A stretch of DNA of 64,000 nucleotides from Pseudomonadota bacterium (GTDB lineage: Bacteria > Bdellovibrionota > Bacteriovoracia > Bacteriovoracales > Bacteriovoracaceae). The stretch's first letter is position 1. Each line of letters opens with the position of its first letter. The notes beneath the pieces were generated by a model, which searched no databases, had not been told where the DNA came from, and was given only the letters and a program-made list of their open reading frames with translations. The stretch covers positions 248,001-312,000 of the forward strand of contig JAIYBW010000005.1 in the NCBI GenBank assembly GCA_027488375.1. The letters are read 5' to 3'. Below are positions 42,461 through 50,425 of the stretch, piece after piece. Position numbers and translations under genes: made by a program.

Positions 42461-43264
42461 ATGCGTATTAATTTTCTTATTCTGATTTTTGTAAGCCTCA
42501 TGGTTTTAGCATCGCTGCTATGGTTAGAAGGGTTTTGGGTAGGTTTAAGTTTCGTAATTATTGGATTTTTACTAGTTATTACAATGTTTTACACTGATGC
42601 CGCCTTACTTTTTTTCTTGGGTGCCCGTGGAATAAAGCGAGCAGATGAAGCTAAGTTTCACCTTGCATCGGCCCAGGAAGCCTATAAGTTGGCCCTGCCT
42701 GTACCTCGTTTGTACTTTTATAATGGAAGCTTTGATCGGGCCTTTGTTTTTGAAGCCAGAGGCGACATCAGTTTAGTTCTCAGTAAAGATCTTTTAGATA
42801 ACTGCACCTCAGAAGAAATTGCTGCCATATGTTTTTCTTTACTTCTCCAGGTCAAAAAAAATCTCGTTAAAAAAAGAAATAAAACAATTTTTATCATGAC
42901 TTTTATTGCTTGGATTTCAAATGGGTTGATTGAAATGATTGGTCAGTTGTTGAAAATCAAATATGTGAGGCTTTCCCTTAATTGGCTCAGTAACTTTTTA
43001 TTGAAACCGTGGTTAGATTTTTTCTATAAGATCAGCTTGGGTGAGCGCTACTTTCTTCAGATTAAAAAAGCTCTTATGGACTATCCAATCGAAGCTGAAA
43101 TGCTGAAACAAGTTGCTGGCAAAATAAATCGTCCTGATGAAATTGACTCTTTTTCATCAAGAAAGTTATTAGAGTATTCCGCCATTGGAAAAAATAGACA
43201 TTTTCAGAGGATCATTAATATCGAATTGTTACCTCATGAATGGGATTATATTTTTAAACCGTAA
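42461..43264 (+). CDS. Membrane protein, degenerate M48/HtpX-like
   Basis: A 267-residue inner-membrane protein with two N-terminal helices (INFLILIFVSLMVLASLLWL, VGLSFVIIGFLLVITMFY), a cytoplasmic part, and further helices about residues 145-185. The layout and the segment PVPRLYFYNGSFDRAFVF ... LSKDLLDNCTSEEIAAIC follow HtpX-type M48 peptidases (P-x-P-x-hYh ... AF-h ... h-GLL-x-x-L-s-x-x-Eh-x-x-V). At the position of HExxH the sequence reads F125-S-L-L-L129, so the zinc site is absent. It is probably a pseudoprotease. It starts a run that continues into a sensor kinase 11 bases downstream. Confidence 0.6.
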   Translation: MRINFLILIFVSLMVLASLLWLEGFWVGLSFVIIGFLLVITMFYTDAALLFFLGARGIKRADEAKFHLASAQEAYKLALPVPRLYFYNGSFDRAFVFEARGDISLVLSKDLLDNCTSEEIAAICFSLLLQVKKNLVKKRNKTIFIMTFIAWISNGLIEMIGQLLKIKYVRLSLNWLSNFLLKPWLDFFYKISLGERYFLQIKKALMDYPIEAEMLKQVAGKINRPDEIDSFSSRKLLEYSAIGKNRHFQRIINIELLPHEWDYIFKP

Positions 43265-43275
43265 TTTGGAAGAAA

Positions 43276-45147
43276 GTGATAAAGAAATTAACATCCATAG
43301 AATTTTCTAAATTTGCGCCATTGCTAGTGACTTTGGCTTTTGTTCTCATTCTTATTCAATATTCTTTCCATCCCCTCGATTCCATCTTTTTGGATAGTTG
43401 GATGAGAAATGATTTTTCATCAAAAACTATTCAGAGTCCTATTGTCGTCGTGGTCATGGATGATGAGAGTGATCAATTCTTAGGCGAAACTTATCCTTAC
43501 TCGTATGCCTCTCATCATCGTTTGATGACAAGATTGATCCAAGATGATCCTGCATTAATAAATTATTTTGTGTCTCTACTAGAACCGGATTCTGAAGTTG
43601 AACAAAGGTATCAGATTGAGTTTCATGATTCACTCAGTAAATTTTCACCATCGGGACAAAAATTTCGCTTTGGAACCGAAATTGATAATTTGGGTGAGCA
43701 GATTCCTCCTGAGAGCTCAAGAGATCTTGGCTATAATTTAGGTCAAATTTATAAAGATCAAATGATCTTCTCTAAAGATGAGGTTGTGAGAAGGGCGATC
43801 CTGAATATTTCCGGTGAAGATTCAATCCATCTTTGGTCGGCCAAAAAATATAGAGAAATTTCAAATCGACCACCGATTGATGCTACCGCCTATAAAGGTG
43901 TTAAATATGTTTCGGATGCTGATGCAAATTTTGCTATGTTTAAGTATTCCGAGAATCCATTCAACTCAAAACTCCAGGTCATACCTTTTCATCGAGTTGT
44001 CGTAGGTAATTTCCCGAAAGGATATTTTAAAAATAAAATTGTTCTAGTTGGACCTCAATATATTGCCAACATGAATGATTTTGTTCTCACTCCTTATGAC
44101 AAAGAAAATGCTTCAACATCTAAGCTCAATCTTCATGCCCAAATTATTGAAGCCCTTATCAATGAAAAAACGATTCTTGATATCAAAGAGATTTATACCC
44201 AGATTGCAGCCGTCTTGCTGGCCCTGATTTTATCTTTCATCATCTCTCGGGTACAGCCGGTAAAGGGTCTCATCATCACCATTCTCATGATTTTTGGTCT
44301 TTTGCTTGTGAGTTATGGCTTGTTTGTGGGTCTTGGTTGGTGGATTAGATTGTCTCACATGGTCCTAAGTATTTTTGTTGTTTATTATATTTGGGTCCCT
44401 TTTAGAGCGATTGAAGAATACCAAACTCGTTATGCCATTCAGGAAGAAGCTAAGCTCGTTAAACAAGTTGATAATCTTAAACAAAATTTTATCTCACTTA
44501 TGAGTCATGACCTTAAAACACCTGTCGCAAAGATTTCAGGTATCGCTGATATTTTAAAAATCAAATTTAATAATAATCCTGAGCAGGTTGAACTCTTAGA
44601 TAATGTCATGACGTCCACTCAAGAGCTGAATGATTTTATAAATTCAATTCTAGATTTAACAAAAATTGAATCTCAAAACCTAACATTACGAAAAGAATCA
44701 AAAGACATAAACAAGATCATTGAGAATATCGTCAATAAGTTAGAGTTCCAGGTCAGCTCTAAGCAGATGATTTTGGAATCTGATCTTTCGCCCCTGTATC
44801 CCATCCAAGTAGATACCGTACTGATGAACAGGGTTATTTCAAATTTAATTGAAAACGCTATTAAATATGCAGGAAAAGGGAAGAAGATCTTAGTTAAAAC
44901 CTGGGATGATCCTGATTGGGTATATGTGGAAGTTCGGGATAACGGTTTAGGGATTGGTCCTGAGGATCTTGCCCATATTTTTGATAAATTTTATCGGGTG
45001 AAGAATGATTCGACCCATGCAATTAAAGGCTCAGGTTTAGGGCTTTATCTGGTAAAATATTTTATCGAATTACATCACGGGGTTATTACGGCGACCTCAA
45101 CTCTTGGTGAAGGAACATCCTTTATCATTAAATTGAAAAATGAATAA
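43276..45147 (+). CDS. CHASE2-domain sensor histidine kinase
   Basis: A 623-residue membrane kinase. One N-terminal helix (FAPLLVTLAFVLILIQY) leads to a large periplasmic CHASE2 sensor (residues about 40-300: VVVVMDDESDQFLGETYPYS, FKNKIVLVGPQYIANMNDFVLTPYD), then three helices (310-380). The HisKA domain has the phospho-acceptor H411 in FISLMSHDLKTPVAK. The ATPase domain shows NLIENAIKYA (N box), DNGLGIGPEDL (G1), FDKFYR (F) and GSGLGLYLV (G2). All catalytic boxes are intact. It starts with GTG after GGAAG. The NtrC-type regulator encoded 13 bases downstream is the likely partner. Confidence 0.92.
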   Translation: MIKKLTSIEFSKFAPLLVTLAFVLILIQYSFHPLDSIFLDSWMRNDFSSKTIQSPIVVVVMDDESDQFLGETYPYSYASHHRLMTRLIQDDPALINYFVSLLEPDSEVEQRYQIEFHDSLSKFSPSGQKFRFGTEIDNLGEQIPPESSRDLGYNLGQIYKDQMIFSKDEVVRRAILNISGEDSIHLWSAKKYREISNRPPIDATAYKGVKYVSDADANFAMFKYSENPFNSKLQVIPFHRVVVGNFPKGYFKNKIVLVGPQYIANMNDFVLTPYDKENASTSKLNLHAQIIEALINEKTILDIKEIYTQIAAVLLALILSFIISRVQPVKGLIITILMIFGLLLVSYGLFVGLGWWIRLSHMVLSIFVVYYIWVPFRAIEEYQTRYAIQEEAKLVKQVDNLKQNFISLMSHDLKTPVAKISGIADILKIKFNNNPEQVELLDNVMTSTQELNDFINSILDLTKIESQNLTLRKESKDINKIIENIVNKLEFQVSSKQMILESDLSPLYPIQVDTVLMNRVISNLIENAIKYAGKGKKILVKTWDDPDWVYVEVRDNGLGIGPEDLAHIFDKFYRVKNDSTHAIKGSGLGLYLVKYFIELHHGVITATSTLGEGTSFIIKLKNE

Positions 45148-45160
45148 TAGGGAGTGATTT

Positions 45161-46660
45161 ATGCATAAGGTATTAGTTGTTGATGATGATAAGGTTCTTC
45201 AACAATCTGTTAAGCAAGCATTGGAATACCATCACTTTGTCGTAGACGTTGCAGATAATGGTAAAGAAGCTGTCACGAAAGTTTATGGCCAGAAGTATGA
45301 CCTGGTGGTGATGGATGTTAACATGCCTGAGATGGATGGGATTCAGGCCCTGACTGAAATCAAAAAGCATGATCCTTCAGTGATCGTTCTCATTTTAACC
45401 GCCTATTCAAATGTGACTGATGCTGTTAAGGCCGTTAAAGAAGGTGCCTATAACTATCTAGAGAAACCAATCTCCTCTGAGAATTTAGTTGCTCTCATTA
45501 AACGTGCTCTCAAAGCACGTTCAATGGTTGAAACTTTAACTTTTTCTTCACCAACATTATCTTTAGGGGAAGGATCTTCAAAAGATAAATTTGTTGGCGA
45601 ATCAAATGCGATGAAAAAAGTATTTGATGTTATTTCAAAACTCGCCAAAGTGACAACTCCAGTTCTGATCCGTGGAGAATCGGGAACAGGTAAGGAACTA
45701 GTGGCGAAAGCTATTCATTACAACTCACCAAGAAAAGATGAAAAATTTGTCACTATAAACTGTGGGGCAATTTCAGAAAACCTCATTGAGTCTGAACTTT
45801 TTGGTCATGAGAAAGGTGCCTTTACCGGTGCTGACCAAAGAAAAATTGGAAAGTTTCAATTCGCTGAGGGTGGCACTATATTTCTGGATGAAATCGGGGA
45901 TATTTCGGCAGCGATGCAGGTGAAATTGTTGCGCGTTCTTCAAGAAAAAACATTCATGCCGGTTGGTTCAAACCGTGAAATTAAAGTCGATGTACGTATC
46001 ATCGCAGCTTCTCATAAGCCTTTTGAAGAAATGATTAAAGATGGATCTTTCAGAGAAGATTTATTTTATCGTTTGAACGTTTTACCAGTTTACCTCCCTC
46101 CTCTCAGAGAAAGAAAAACCGATATTCCACATCTTGTGAATCATTATATTAATTACTTTAATAATGTTCATAATTTAAAAGTGATTGGAGCAGAGCCTGA
46201 TGCCCTTGAGGTTTTAACTAATTATTCTTGGCCAGGAAATATCAGAGAGTTAAGAAATATCATTGAGCACTGTTTTATTATGGAATCATCAGACATGATT
46301 CATGCTCAATCTCTTCCAGCTGTTGTGTTTAAAGACCAGAAAAAAGCTGAAGCCAAAGACCCTGTCACAACTGATAGCGTGATTGATATTGCTGATATTC
46401 AAAACTCTGTTTTGGATAATCCAACCCAGAAAACAACTGGTACAAATGAGGTTCAATTTTCTTTTGGAACAAAAGTTGGAGAGGGTGGCAAACTTGACTT
46501 CGCCCTGGCAAAGGATCTTTTTGAAAAGGAATTTATTGTACAGGCGCTTAAATTAAATCGTGGTCGAATTAATCAGACAGCCTTAAATGCAAATATTCCT
46601 AAGAAGACACTTTTGCGAAAAATTGAAAAATATGAAATAAATCCTAAGGATTATTACTAG
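45161..46660 (+). CDS. Sigma-54-dependent response regulator (NtrC family)
   Basis: A 499-residue enhancer-binding protein. The receiver domain has the acidic pocket VVDDD and the phospho-acceptor D52 in VVMDVNMPEMDG. The AAA+ domain carries GESGTGKELVAKAIH (Walker A), the sigma-54-contacting loop GAFTGA at residues 219-224, and IFLDEIGDIS (Walker B). A Fis-type helix-turn-helix closes the chain (GRINQTALNANIPKKTLLRKI), after a linker of about 80 residues. It is fully equipped to activate RpoN promoters, of which one good example lies at 29444-29460. Regulation of that promoter by this protein is only an inference. Confidence 0.95.
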   Translation: MHKVLVVDDDKVLQQSVKQALEYHHFVVDVADNGKEAVTKVYGQKYDLVVMDVNMPEMDGIQALTEIKKHDPSVIVLILTAYSNVTDAVKAVKEGAYNYLEKPISSENLVALIKRALKARSMVETLTFSSPTLSLGEGSSKDKFVGESNAMKKVFDVISKLAKVTTPVLIRGESGTGKELVAKAIHYNSPRKDEKFVTINCGAISENLIESELFGHEKGAFTGADQRKIGKFQFAEGGTIFLDEIGDISAAMQVKLLRVLQEKTFMPVGSNREIKVDVRIIAASHKPFEEMIKDGSFREDLFYRLNVLPVYLPPLRERKTDIPHLVNHYINYFNNVHNLKVIGAEPDALEVLTNYSWPGNIRELRNIIEHCFIMESSDMIHAQSLPAVVFKDQKKAEAKDPVTTDSVIDIADIQNSVLDNPTQKTTGTNEVQFSFGTKVGEGGKLDFALAKDLFEKEFIVQALKLNRGRINQTALNANIPKKTLLRKIEKYEINPKDYY

Positions 46661-46668
46661 GAAATTCT

Positions 46669-47202
46669 ATGGCACGTTTTTGGTCTCTTTGTCTTCTCAT
46701 GGCAACTCTCATTATTTTGGATCAGCTGACAAAGGGTGCGATTCAATCCAGTCTTTATTATGGTCAGTCGATACCAGTGATTGATGGCTTTTTTAGCATC
46801 GCTTATGTGAAAAATACGGGTGCAGCTTTTGGTTTTGGTGCTGGGGCTCATGAACTTTTTAGACAGATCATGTTCCTTGCTCTCCCTGTCGTTTTTTGTG
46901 GTTGGGTTTTTTATATGCTGATCAAAACGATTAAAGGCGTTTTTTATCTTTCTCTTGCTTATGCCCTCATTCTTGCCGGAGCCATTGGAAATCTTATTGA
47001 CCGTTTTTCACTTGGTTATGTGGTAGATTTCCTTCTTTTTTATTGGAAAGATGAGGCCAATCATTTTCCTGCTTTTAATGTCGCCGACAGTTGTATAACG
47101 ATCGCGGCTGGCCTGTTGATGATAGATTTCTTTGCCCAATTAAAGGCGAAGAAAAAAGCTGAAGTGACAGATCATGTTTCCGATTCTTTACCAAAATCAT
47201 AA
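46669..47202 (+). CDS. lspA: Lipoprotein signal peptidase (signal peptidase II)
   Basis: Aspartic protease in the inner membrane that removes the signal peptide from diacylglyceryl-prolipoproteins. The 177-residue, four-helix protein has ILDQLTKGAIQ, KNTGAAFGFG, the catalytic Asp of NLIDRFSLGYVVDFLLF and the second Asp of FPAFNVADSCITIA. It follows the response regulator by eight bases and overlaps lgt, the preceding enzyme of the same pathway, by 29 bases. Confidence 0.96.
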   Translation: MARFWSLCLLMATLIILDQLTKGAIQSSLYYGQSIPVIDGFFSIAYVKNTGAAFGFGAGAHELFRQIMFLALPVVFCGWVFYMLIKTIKGVFYLSLAYALILAGAIGNLIDRFSLGYVVDFLLFYWKDEANHFPAFNVADSCITIAAGLLMIDFFAQLKAKKKAEVTDHVSDSLPKS

Positions 47203-47890
47203 TTTTATTCTCTATTCCTATCCCCTTTTTATGGGGCTAGGGTGGGGAGTCGGTTATCAGATTTTTTTTCATCAGACTGATCTTAGCTATATAAGATCCC
47301 AGTTTCTTTTCTGGGGATTGTTTTTAAGTGCCTGGATAGGCTCAAAACTTTTTTTTATTCTGACTTCTCAATCTTATAGTCCAGAGCTTCTTCAAAACTT
47401 ATCTTTTTGGACGGGTGGAGGATTTGTCTTTTATGGTGGCCTCCTCACCGCACTTTTATTTTTGCTCATCTGTAAGGGTCTCAAGTTTAAAATGACTCAG
47501 GTTACGGTTTGGAACTTACTTCTTTCTTTAAGTGTGGGTCATGCTTTAGGCCGCCTTGGTTGTTTTCTGGCAGGCTGCTGTTATGGACACAAAACGAGCT
47601 TGCCTTGGGGAGTCTGGATGCATGGTGAGCACCGACATCCGACTCAGCTCATAGAGGCGTTGGGACTTTTTGGACTCGCATGGTTTTTAAAGCAGAAAGG
47701 CCCAGGAGCTAAATCACTTATTATTTACTTTCTTTTCTATGGGACTCTTAGACTTCTCGTTGAAAGCCTTAGGGCCGATACAATTCGAGGGCAATGGGGG
47801 TTCTTGACACCCTCTCAGTGGATATCAAGTTTGTTGATTTTATTGGGGTCAATCCTCTGGATCAGATCTCGCCGAAAATTATTTATATAA
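47174..47890 (+). CDS. lgt: Prolipoprotein diacylglyceryl transferase
   Basis: First enzyme of lipoprotein maturation, moving diacylglycerol from phosphatidylglycerol to the lipobox cysteine. The 238-residue membrane protein begins FPILYQNHNFILYSYPLFMGLG, as Lgt usually does. Key stretches are GGGFVFYGGLL, HALGRLGCFLAGCCYG (the signature with its essential arginine) and HPTQLIEA. It is shorter than E. coli Lgt (291). The start lies 29 bases inside lspA, which suggests translational coupling; a later ATG would remove the conserved first helix. Confidence 0.94.
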   Translation: MFPILYQNHNFILYSYPLFMGLGWGVGYQIFFHQTDLSYIRSQFLFWGLFLSAWIGSKLFFILTSQSYSPELLQNLSFWTGGGFVFYGGLLTALLFLLICKGLKFKMTQVTVWNLLLSLSVGHALGRLGCFLAGCCYGHKTSLPWGVWMHGEHRHPTQLIEALGLFGLAWFLKQKGPGAKSLIIYFLFYGTLRLLVESLRADTIRGQWGFLTPSQWISSLLILLGSILWIRSRRKLFI

Positions 47891-47924
47891 AAACAGTCAA
47901 GTTTTAGTAAAGAATGCCGATAAG

Positions 47925-47946
47925 CTCCTGGATCTTGTAACAGGAG
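47925..47946 (+). promoter_or_regulatory. Hairpin that would cover a ribosome-binding site
   Basis: CTCCTG pairs with CAGGAG across a ten-base loop, and AGGAG at 47942-47946 is the Shine-Dalgarno of the TTG-started gene at 47953. If the hairpin forms it would limit that gene's translation. The stem is only six bases. Confidence 0.35.
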
Positions 47947-47952
47947 TATCAA

Positions 47953-49167
47953 TTGGAAAAGTCATTCAAGTTTGACGGTCTCCAACCTCGTCAGCTTCGC
48001 TATCGAAGTCATTACAAAATATATCTCGTCAGCTTGCTGACCTTTTCCGGATTCATTCTATTTTATTGGGGATATGCACTCACCAGTCACCAGTGGTGGA
48101 GTCTTTATCAAGAATCTAAAGAAGAGGCTTGGCTAAGTTTAGCTTTTTTTGTTTTTTTTGGTCTCTACTATACTTTTTGGCTCCGCTACAGACTTCAAAG
48201 CTCCTTGCAAGTTTTCTCCGATAAATTAGTTTTGAATGATCATGGTAAAAAAATGGATCTCATTTTTTGTGAAATCGAATCGATCGGTATTGTCATGAGA
48301 TCTGTGTTTTATTTAAAAATGAAAGACGGGAAAAAGTACTATTTTAGTTCAAGTTTAGAAAGAATTGATTATGTTTGGGAAGGTCTCTTTGAAGCGAGAA
48401 AAGATCTTTTTGATGGTCTTGATTATGAATCTTTTCGTCTTAAATTAGTCCAACATGATCACCATCAAAAAAGAAAAGAGTGGTTTTTCAAACATCGCCT
48501 CATCGATCTTTGCCACTGGGTTATTGCACCTGTAAGTTTTTTATTTATTGCCTATATAATTCAATCAAAAGAAGTGACGATCCACCAACAGGGTCTGTAT
48601 TTTTTTAGACTTACAATGTATGCAGCACTTGTTCTTCTCGTGACTTCATTTATCTTTTCAATCGTCTTAAAGAATTTTATTTTTGATAAAAAAATCAAAC
48701 TTCAAATGGGATCACACACTGATGATAAGTTAAGAGATCTCGAGTTTGAAGGATTGGTTCTTCAACGCTCTAAGGTCATGCAAGTGGCGACTGCATTTTT
48801 TGTCTTCACACTTATCCTTAAATCAGGCCTCAATCTTTATTCTGTGACAAAAATAAAACAAGACCTTGCTGATTTTAATCTAAAGGCGGGTCAAACCAAA
48901 CTTATCGACAACCGTTTTAACTGTATTGCTTGTAAGTACCCTATCCGTGATGGAGACCTCGTTGTTTTTGGCAGAGGAACGATTGGGCAAATTATGGCCA
49001 CTCAAGGTGATATGGTAGGACAAATTTCTCAGGATCAGACGGGCCGTATGATTGCGAGTGAAAATATTGCCGAAGTCCCAGCAGGACATGTGGCCATCAA
49101 AATCGCGAATCAAAAGGAAATCCTAATGGTTAAAGTAGACGACTTAATTGGTAAAATACAAAAATAA
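47953..49167 (+). CDS. Multi-span membrane protein with signal-peptidase-I-like C-terminus
   Basis: A 404-residue protein starting with TTG after AGGAG. It has about five membrane helices (residues 25-45, 60-80, 185-205, 220-240, 275-295). The C-terminal 80 residues read IRDGDLVVFGRGTIGQIMATQGDMV, then EVPAGHVAIK, then VKVDDLIGKI, which follow the order of S26 signal peptidase boxes (GDIVVF, YIKRVIGLPGD, VPxGHYFVMGD, IVGK). The catalytic lysine position (IKR) reads IGQ and no serine was matched to the nucleophile. It is probably non-catalytic. It follows lspA-lgt by 62 bases. The match is by eye and moderate. Confidence 0.55.
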   Translation: MEKSFKFDGLQPRQLRYRSHYKIYLVSLLTFSGFILFYWGYALTSHQWWSLYQESKEEAWLSLAFFVFFGLYYTFWLRYRLQSSLQVFSDKLVLNDHGKKMDLIFCEIESIGIVMRSVFYLKMKDGKKYYFSSSLERIDYVWEGLFEARKDLFDGLDYESFRLKLVQHDHHQKRKEWFFKHRLIDLCHWVIAPVSFLFIAYIIQSKEVTIHQQGLYFFRLTMYAALVLLVTSFIFSIVLKNFIFDKKIKLQMGSHTDDKLRDLEFEGLVLQRSKVMQVATAFFVFTLILKSGLNLYSVTKIKQDLADFNLKAGQTKLIDNRFNCIACKYPIRDGDLVVFGRGTIGQIMATQGDMVGQISQDQTGRMIASENIAEVPAGHVAIKIANQKEILMVKVDDLIGKIQK

Positions 49168-49170
49168 TGC

Positions 49171-49187
49171 AAGTTTTCTGAAAACTT
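49171..49187. promoter_or_regulatory. 17-bp perfect odd palindrome before the small barrel gene
   Basis: AAGTTTTC-T-GAAAACTT, with 8-bp arms, lies just after the stop of the signal-peptidase-like gene and 43 bases before the next start. It has operator-like symmetry; as RNA it would form only a weak AT-rich hairpin with no T tract. Confidence 0.4.
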
Positions 49188-49229
49188 CTAGAATGGAGAG
49201 AGTATGTTCTTCATCTAGGAGTTTTTTTC

Positions 49230-49790
49230 ATGAAAAAAATCATTCAACTTACGCTTCTTGTGACACTCGCCTTCGTTTTTACAACTGAATCTAAGGCTGC
49301 CTTATTGATTGAGCCTGTGGTGGGTTACAATATTGGAAGTAAGTTTGATTTTGAAAGTGGTGAAAATTATACAGGTGGCAGAGGGACTGCATTTGGGGGC
49401 AGACTTGGTTACCAAAACTTAGGTCTTCAATTAGGTCTTGATTATCTTAATAGCTCCATCAATATGGATGATGCTGATATTAATGAGAATGTTTCACTTT
49501 CTGAGTGGGGTGGTTTTGTAGGATTTGAATTTCCTGTCCTTCTTCGCGTTTATGCTGGTTACATTTTTTCTGCAACCGGTGGTGCTGATTCTGACGCTGG
49601 AAAAGTTGATTTAATAGAAGGAAGCGGAACTAAATTGGGTGTCGGATTCACGGGACTTCCATTGATTGATATTAATGTTGAATACCGAACTGGTAGCTTT
49701 GGTAATTTTGAACTTGATGGAGTTAAAGTTGGTAAAGAAGTGAACTACCAATCGATCATGCTAGGTCTCTCATTACCTTTTACTATTTAA
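49230..49790 (+). CDS. Small outer-membrane beta-barrel protein
   Basis: A 186-residue exported protein. The signal peptide ends near SKA-A at residue 23. The mature part starts LLIEPVVGYNIGSKFDF and continues in short amphipathic strands (AFGGRLGYQNLGLQLGLDYL, WGGFVGFEFPVLLRVYAGYIF), suggesting an eight-stranded barrel of the OmpA/OmpX-like kind that ends in LGLSLPFTI. It is preceded by a palindrome and followed by two hairpins. Related small barrels are abundant in this type of genome; no specific function can be given. Confidence 0.7.
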   Translation: MKKIIQLTLLVTLAFVFTTESKAALLIEPVVGYNIGSKFDFESGENYTGGRGTAFGGRLGYQNLGLQLGLDYLNSSINMDDADINENVSLSEWGGFVGFEFPVLLRVYAGYIFSATGGADSDAGKVDLIEGSGTKLGVGFTGLPLIDINVEYRTGSFGNFELDGVKVGKEVNYQSIMLGLSLPFTI

Positions 49791-49807
49791 AGGTTTAATA
49801 AAGATAG

Positions 49808-49837
49808 CCTTTCATCCCGCTCACCTTGGATGAAAGG
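49808..49837 (+). other. 10-bp perfect stem-loop after the small barrel gene
   Basis: CCTTTCATCC pairs perfectly with GGATGAAAGG over a ten-base loop. No T tract follows on the plus strand; an intrinsic terminator begins ten bases later. It may stabilise the 3' end of the barrel mRNA. Confidence 0.5.
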
Positions 49838-49839
49838 TA

Positions 49840-49870
49840 AAAAAAAAGGCTCCAGAGGAGCCTTTTTTTT
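49840..49870. terminator. Bidirectional terminator
   Basis: Stem GGCTCC/GGAGCC with an AGA loop between an A run and a T tract. It lies between the small barrel gene and the convergent ferredoxin gene, whose stop it overlaps. Confidence 0.85.
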
Positions 49871-50258
49871 ATTCAGCCGTAGCTTCTTCTTTAATTTTTT
49901 CTAACTCGGTTTCACTGATGTAGAGCTTGGAGGTGAGGGTCTCATTTCCCCATGCTGTGAAAGCATCGTCATGTTGGTACATGGTGATTGTTTCCCAAGG
50001 ACAATCTTGGGAACAGTTTTGGCAACCGATACAACGGGCAATATCGATTTCGACCATTTGTTGATAAGTAGGATTTTTAGGATCTGGTCCAGGCACGAGC
50101 TCGATCGAGTCTACCGGACATCCAGCAATACATACCTCACAGCCTGTACATCCAGATTGATGAACAACTGCTATCAGCTTAGGTGGTTTTTTACCTTTTC
50201 GAGAAGGCTTAAACCTTGCTGCATGAAAAGGATTTTCAACTTTAATTTCTTCGCTCAT
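49869..50258 (-). CDS. 2[4Fe-4S] ferredoxin with extended C-terminus
   Basis: A 129-residue electron carrier. Cysteine sets CTGCEVCIAGCP and CIGCQNCSQDCP bind two [4Fe-4S] clusters, with an insertion (ELVPGPDPKNPTYQQM) between them. A basic N-terminal stretch (KPSRKGKKPPK) and an acidic C-terminal helix extend the core. The ATG at 50258 is preferred because AAGGA lies about eight bases upstream; longer starts at 50264 and 50297 exist. It is divergent from icmF. Similar ferredoxins act with electron-bifurcating or respiratory enzymes, but no partner is evident here. Confidence 0.85.
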   Translation of the reverse strand: MSEEIKVENPFHAARFKPSRKGKKPPKLIAVVHQSGCTGCEVCIAGCPVDSIELVPGPDPKNPTYQQMVEIDIARCIGCQNCSQDCPWETITMYQHDDAFTAWGNETLTSKLYISETELEKIKEEATAE

Positions 50259-50299
50259 GGCCATTTCCTTAAGGGACAAGTCAGCCTTATTATACACTT

Positions 50300-50344
50300 C
50301 CTAGGCAAAGCAATAAAGCATTTCCTTATACAATTTGCCTAAGG
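50300..50344. promoter_or_regulatory. Interrupted inverted repeat in the ferredoxin-icmF intergenic region
   Basis: CCTAGGCAAAG and TTTGCCTAAGG form an imperfect inverted repeat, differing by one inserted base, with a 23-base spacer. It is a possible operator for either divergent gene. No sigma-70 promoter of good quality was found around it. Confidence 0.25.
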
Positions 50345-50425
50345 CATGGTTGAATCAGCTTAGACAAAATTGACCTTGTTAACGCACTGAAAAAATAATT
50401 TATATTGAGATCCAAGGACCCTTGT

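Noticed and set aside
50298..50425. Possible cobalamin riboswitch before icmF
   Set aside because: The stretch is only 128 bases and contains no B12-box-like sequence or multi-stem structure of the needed size.
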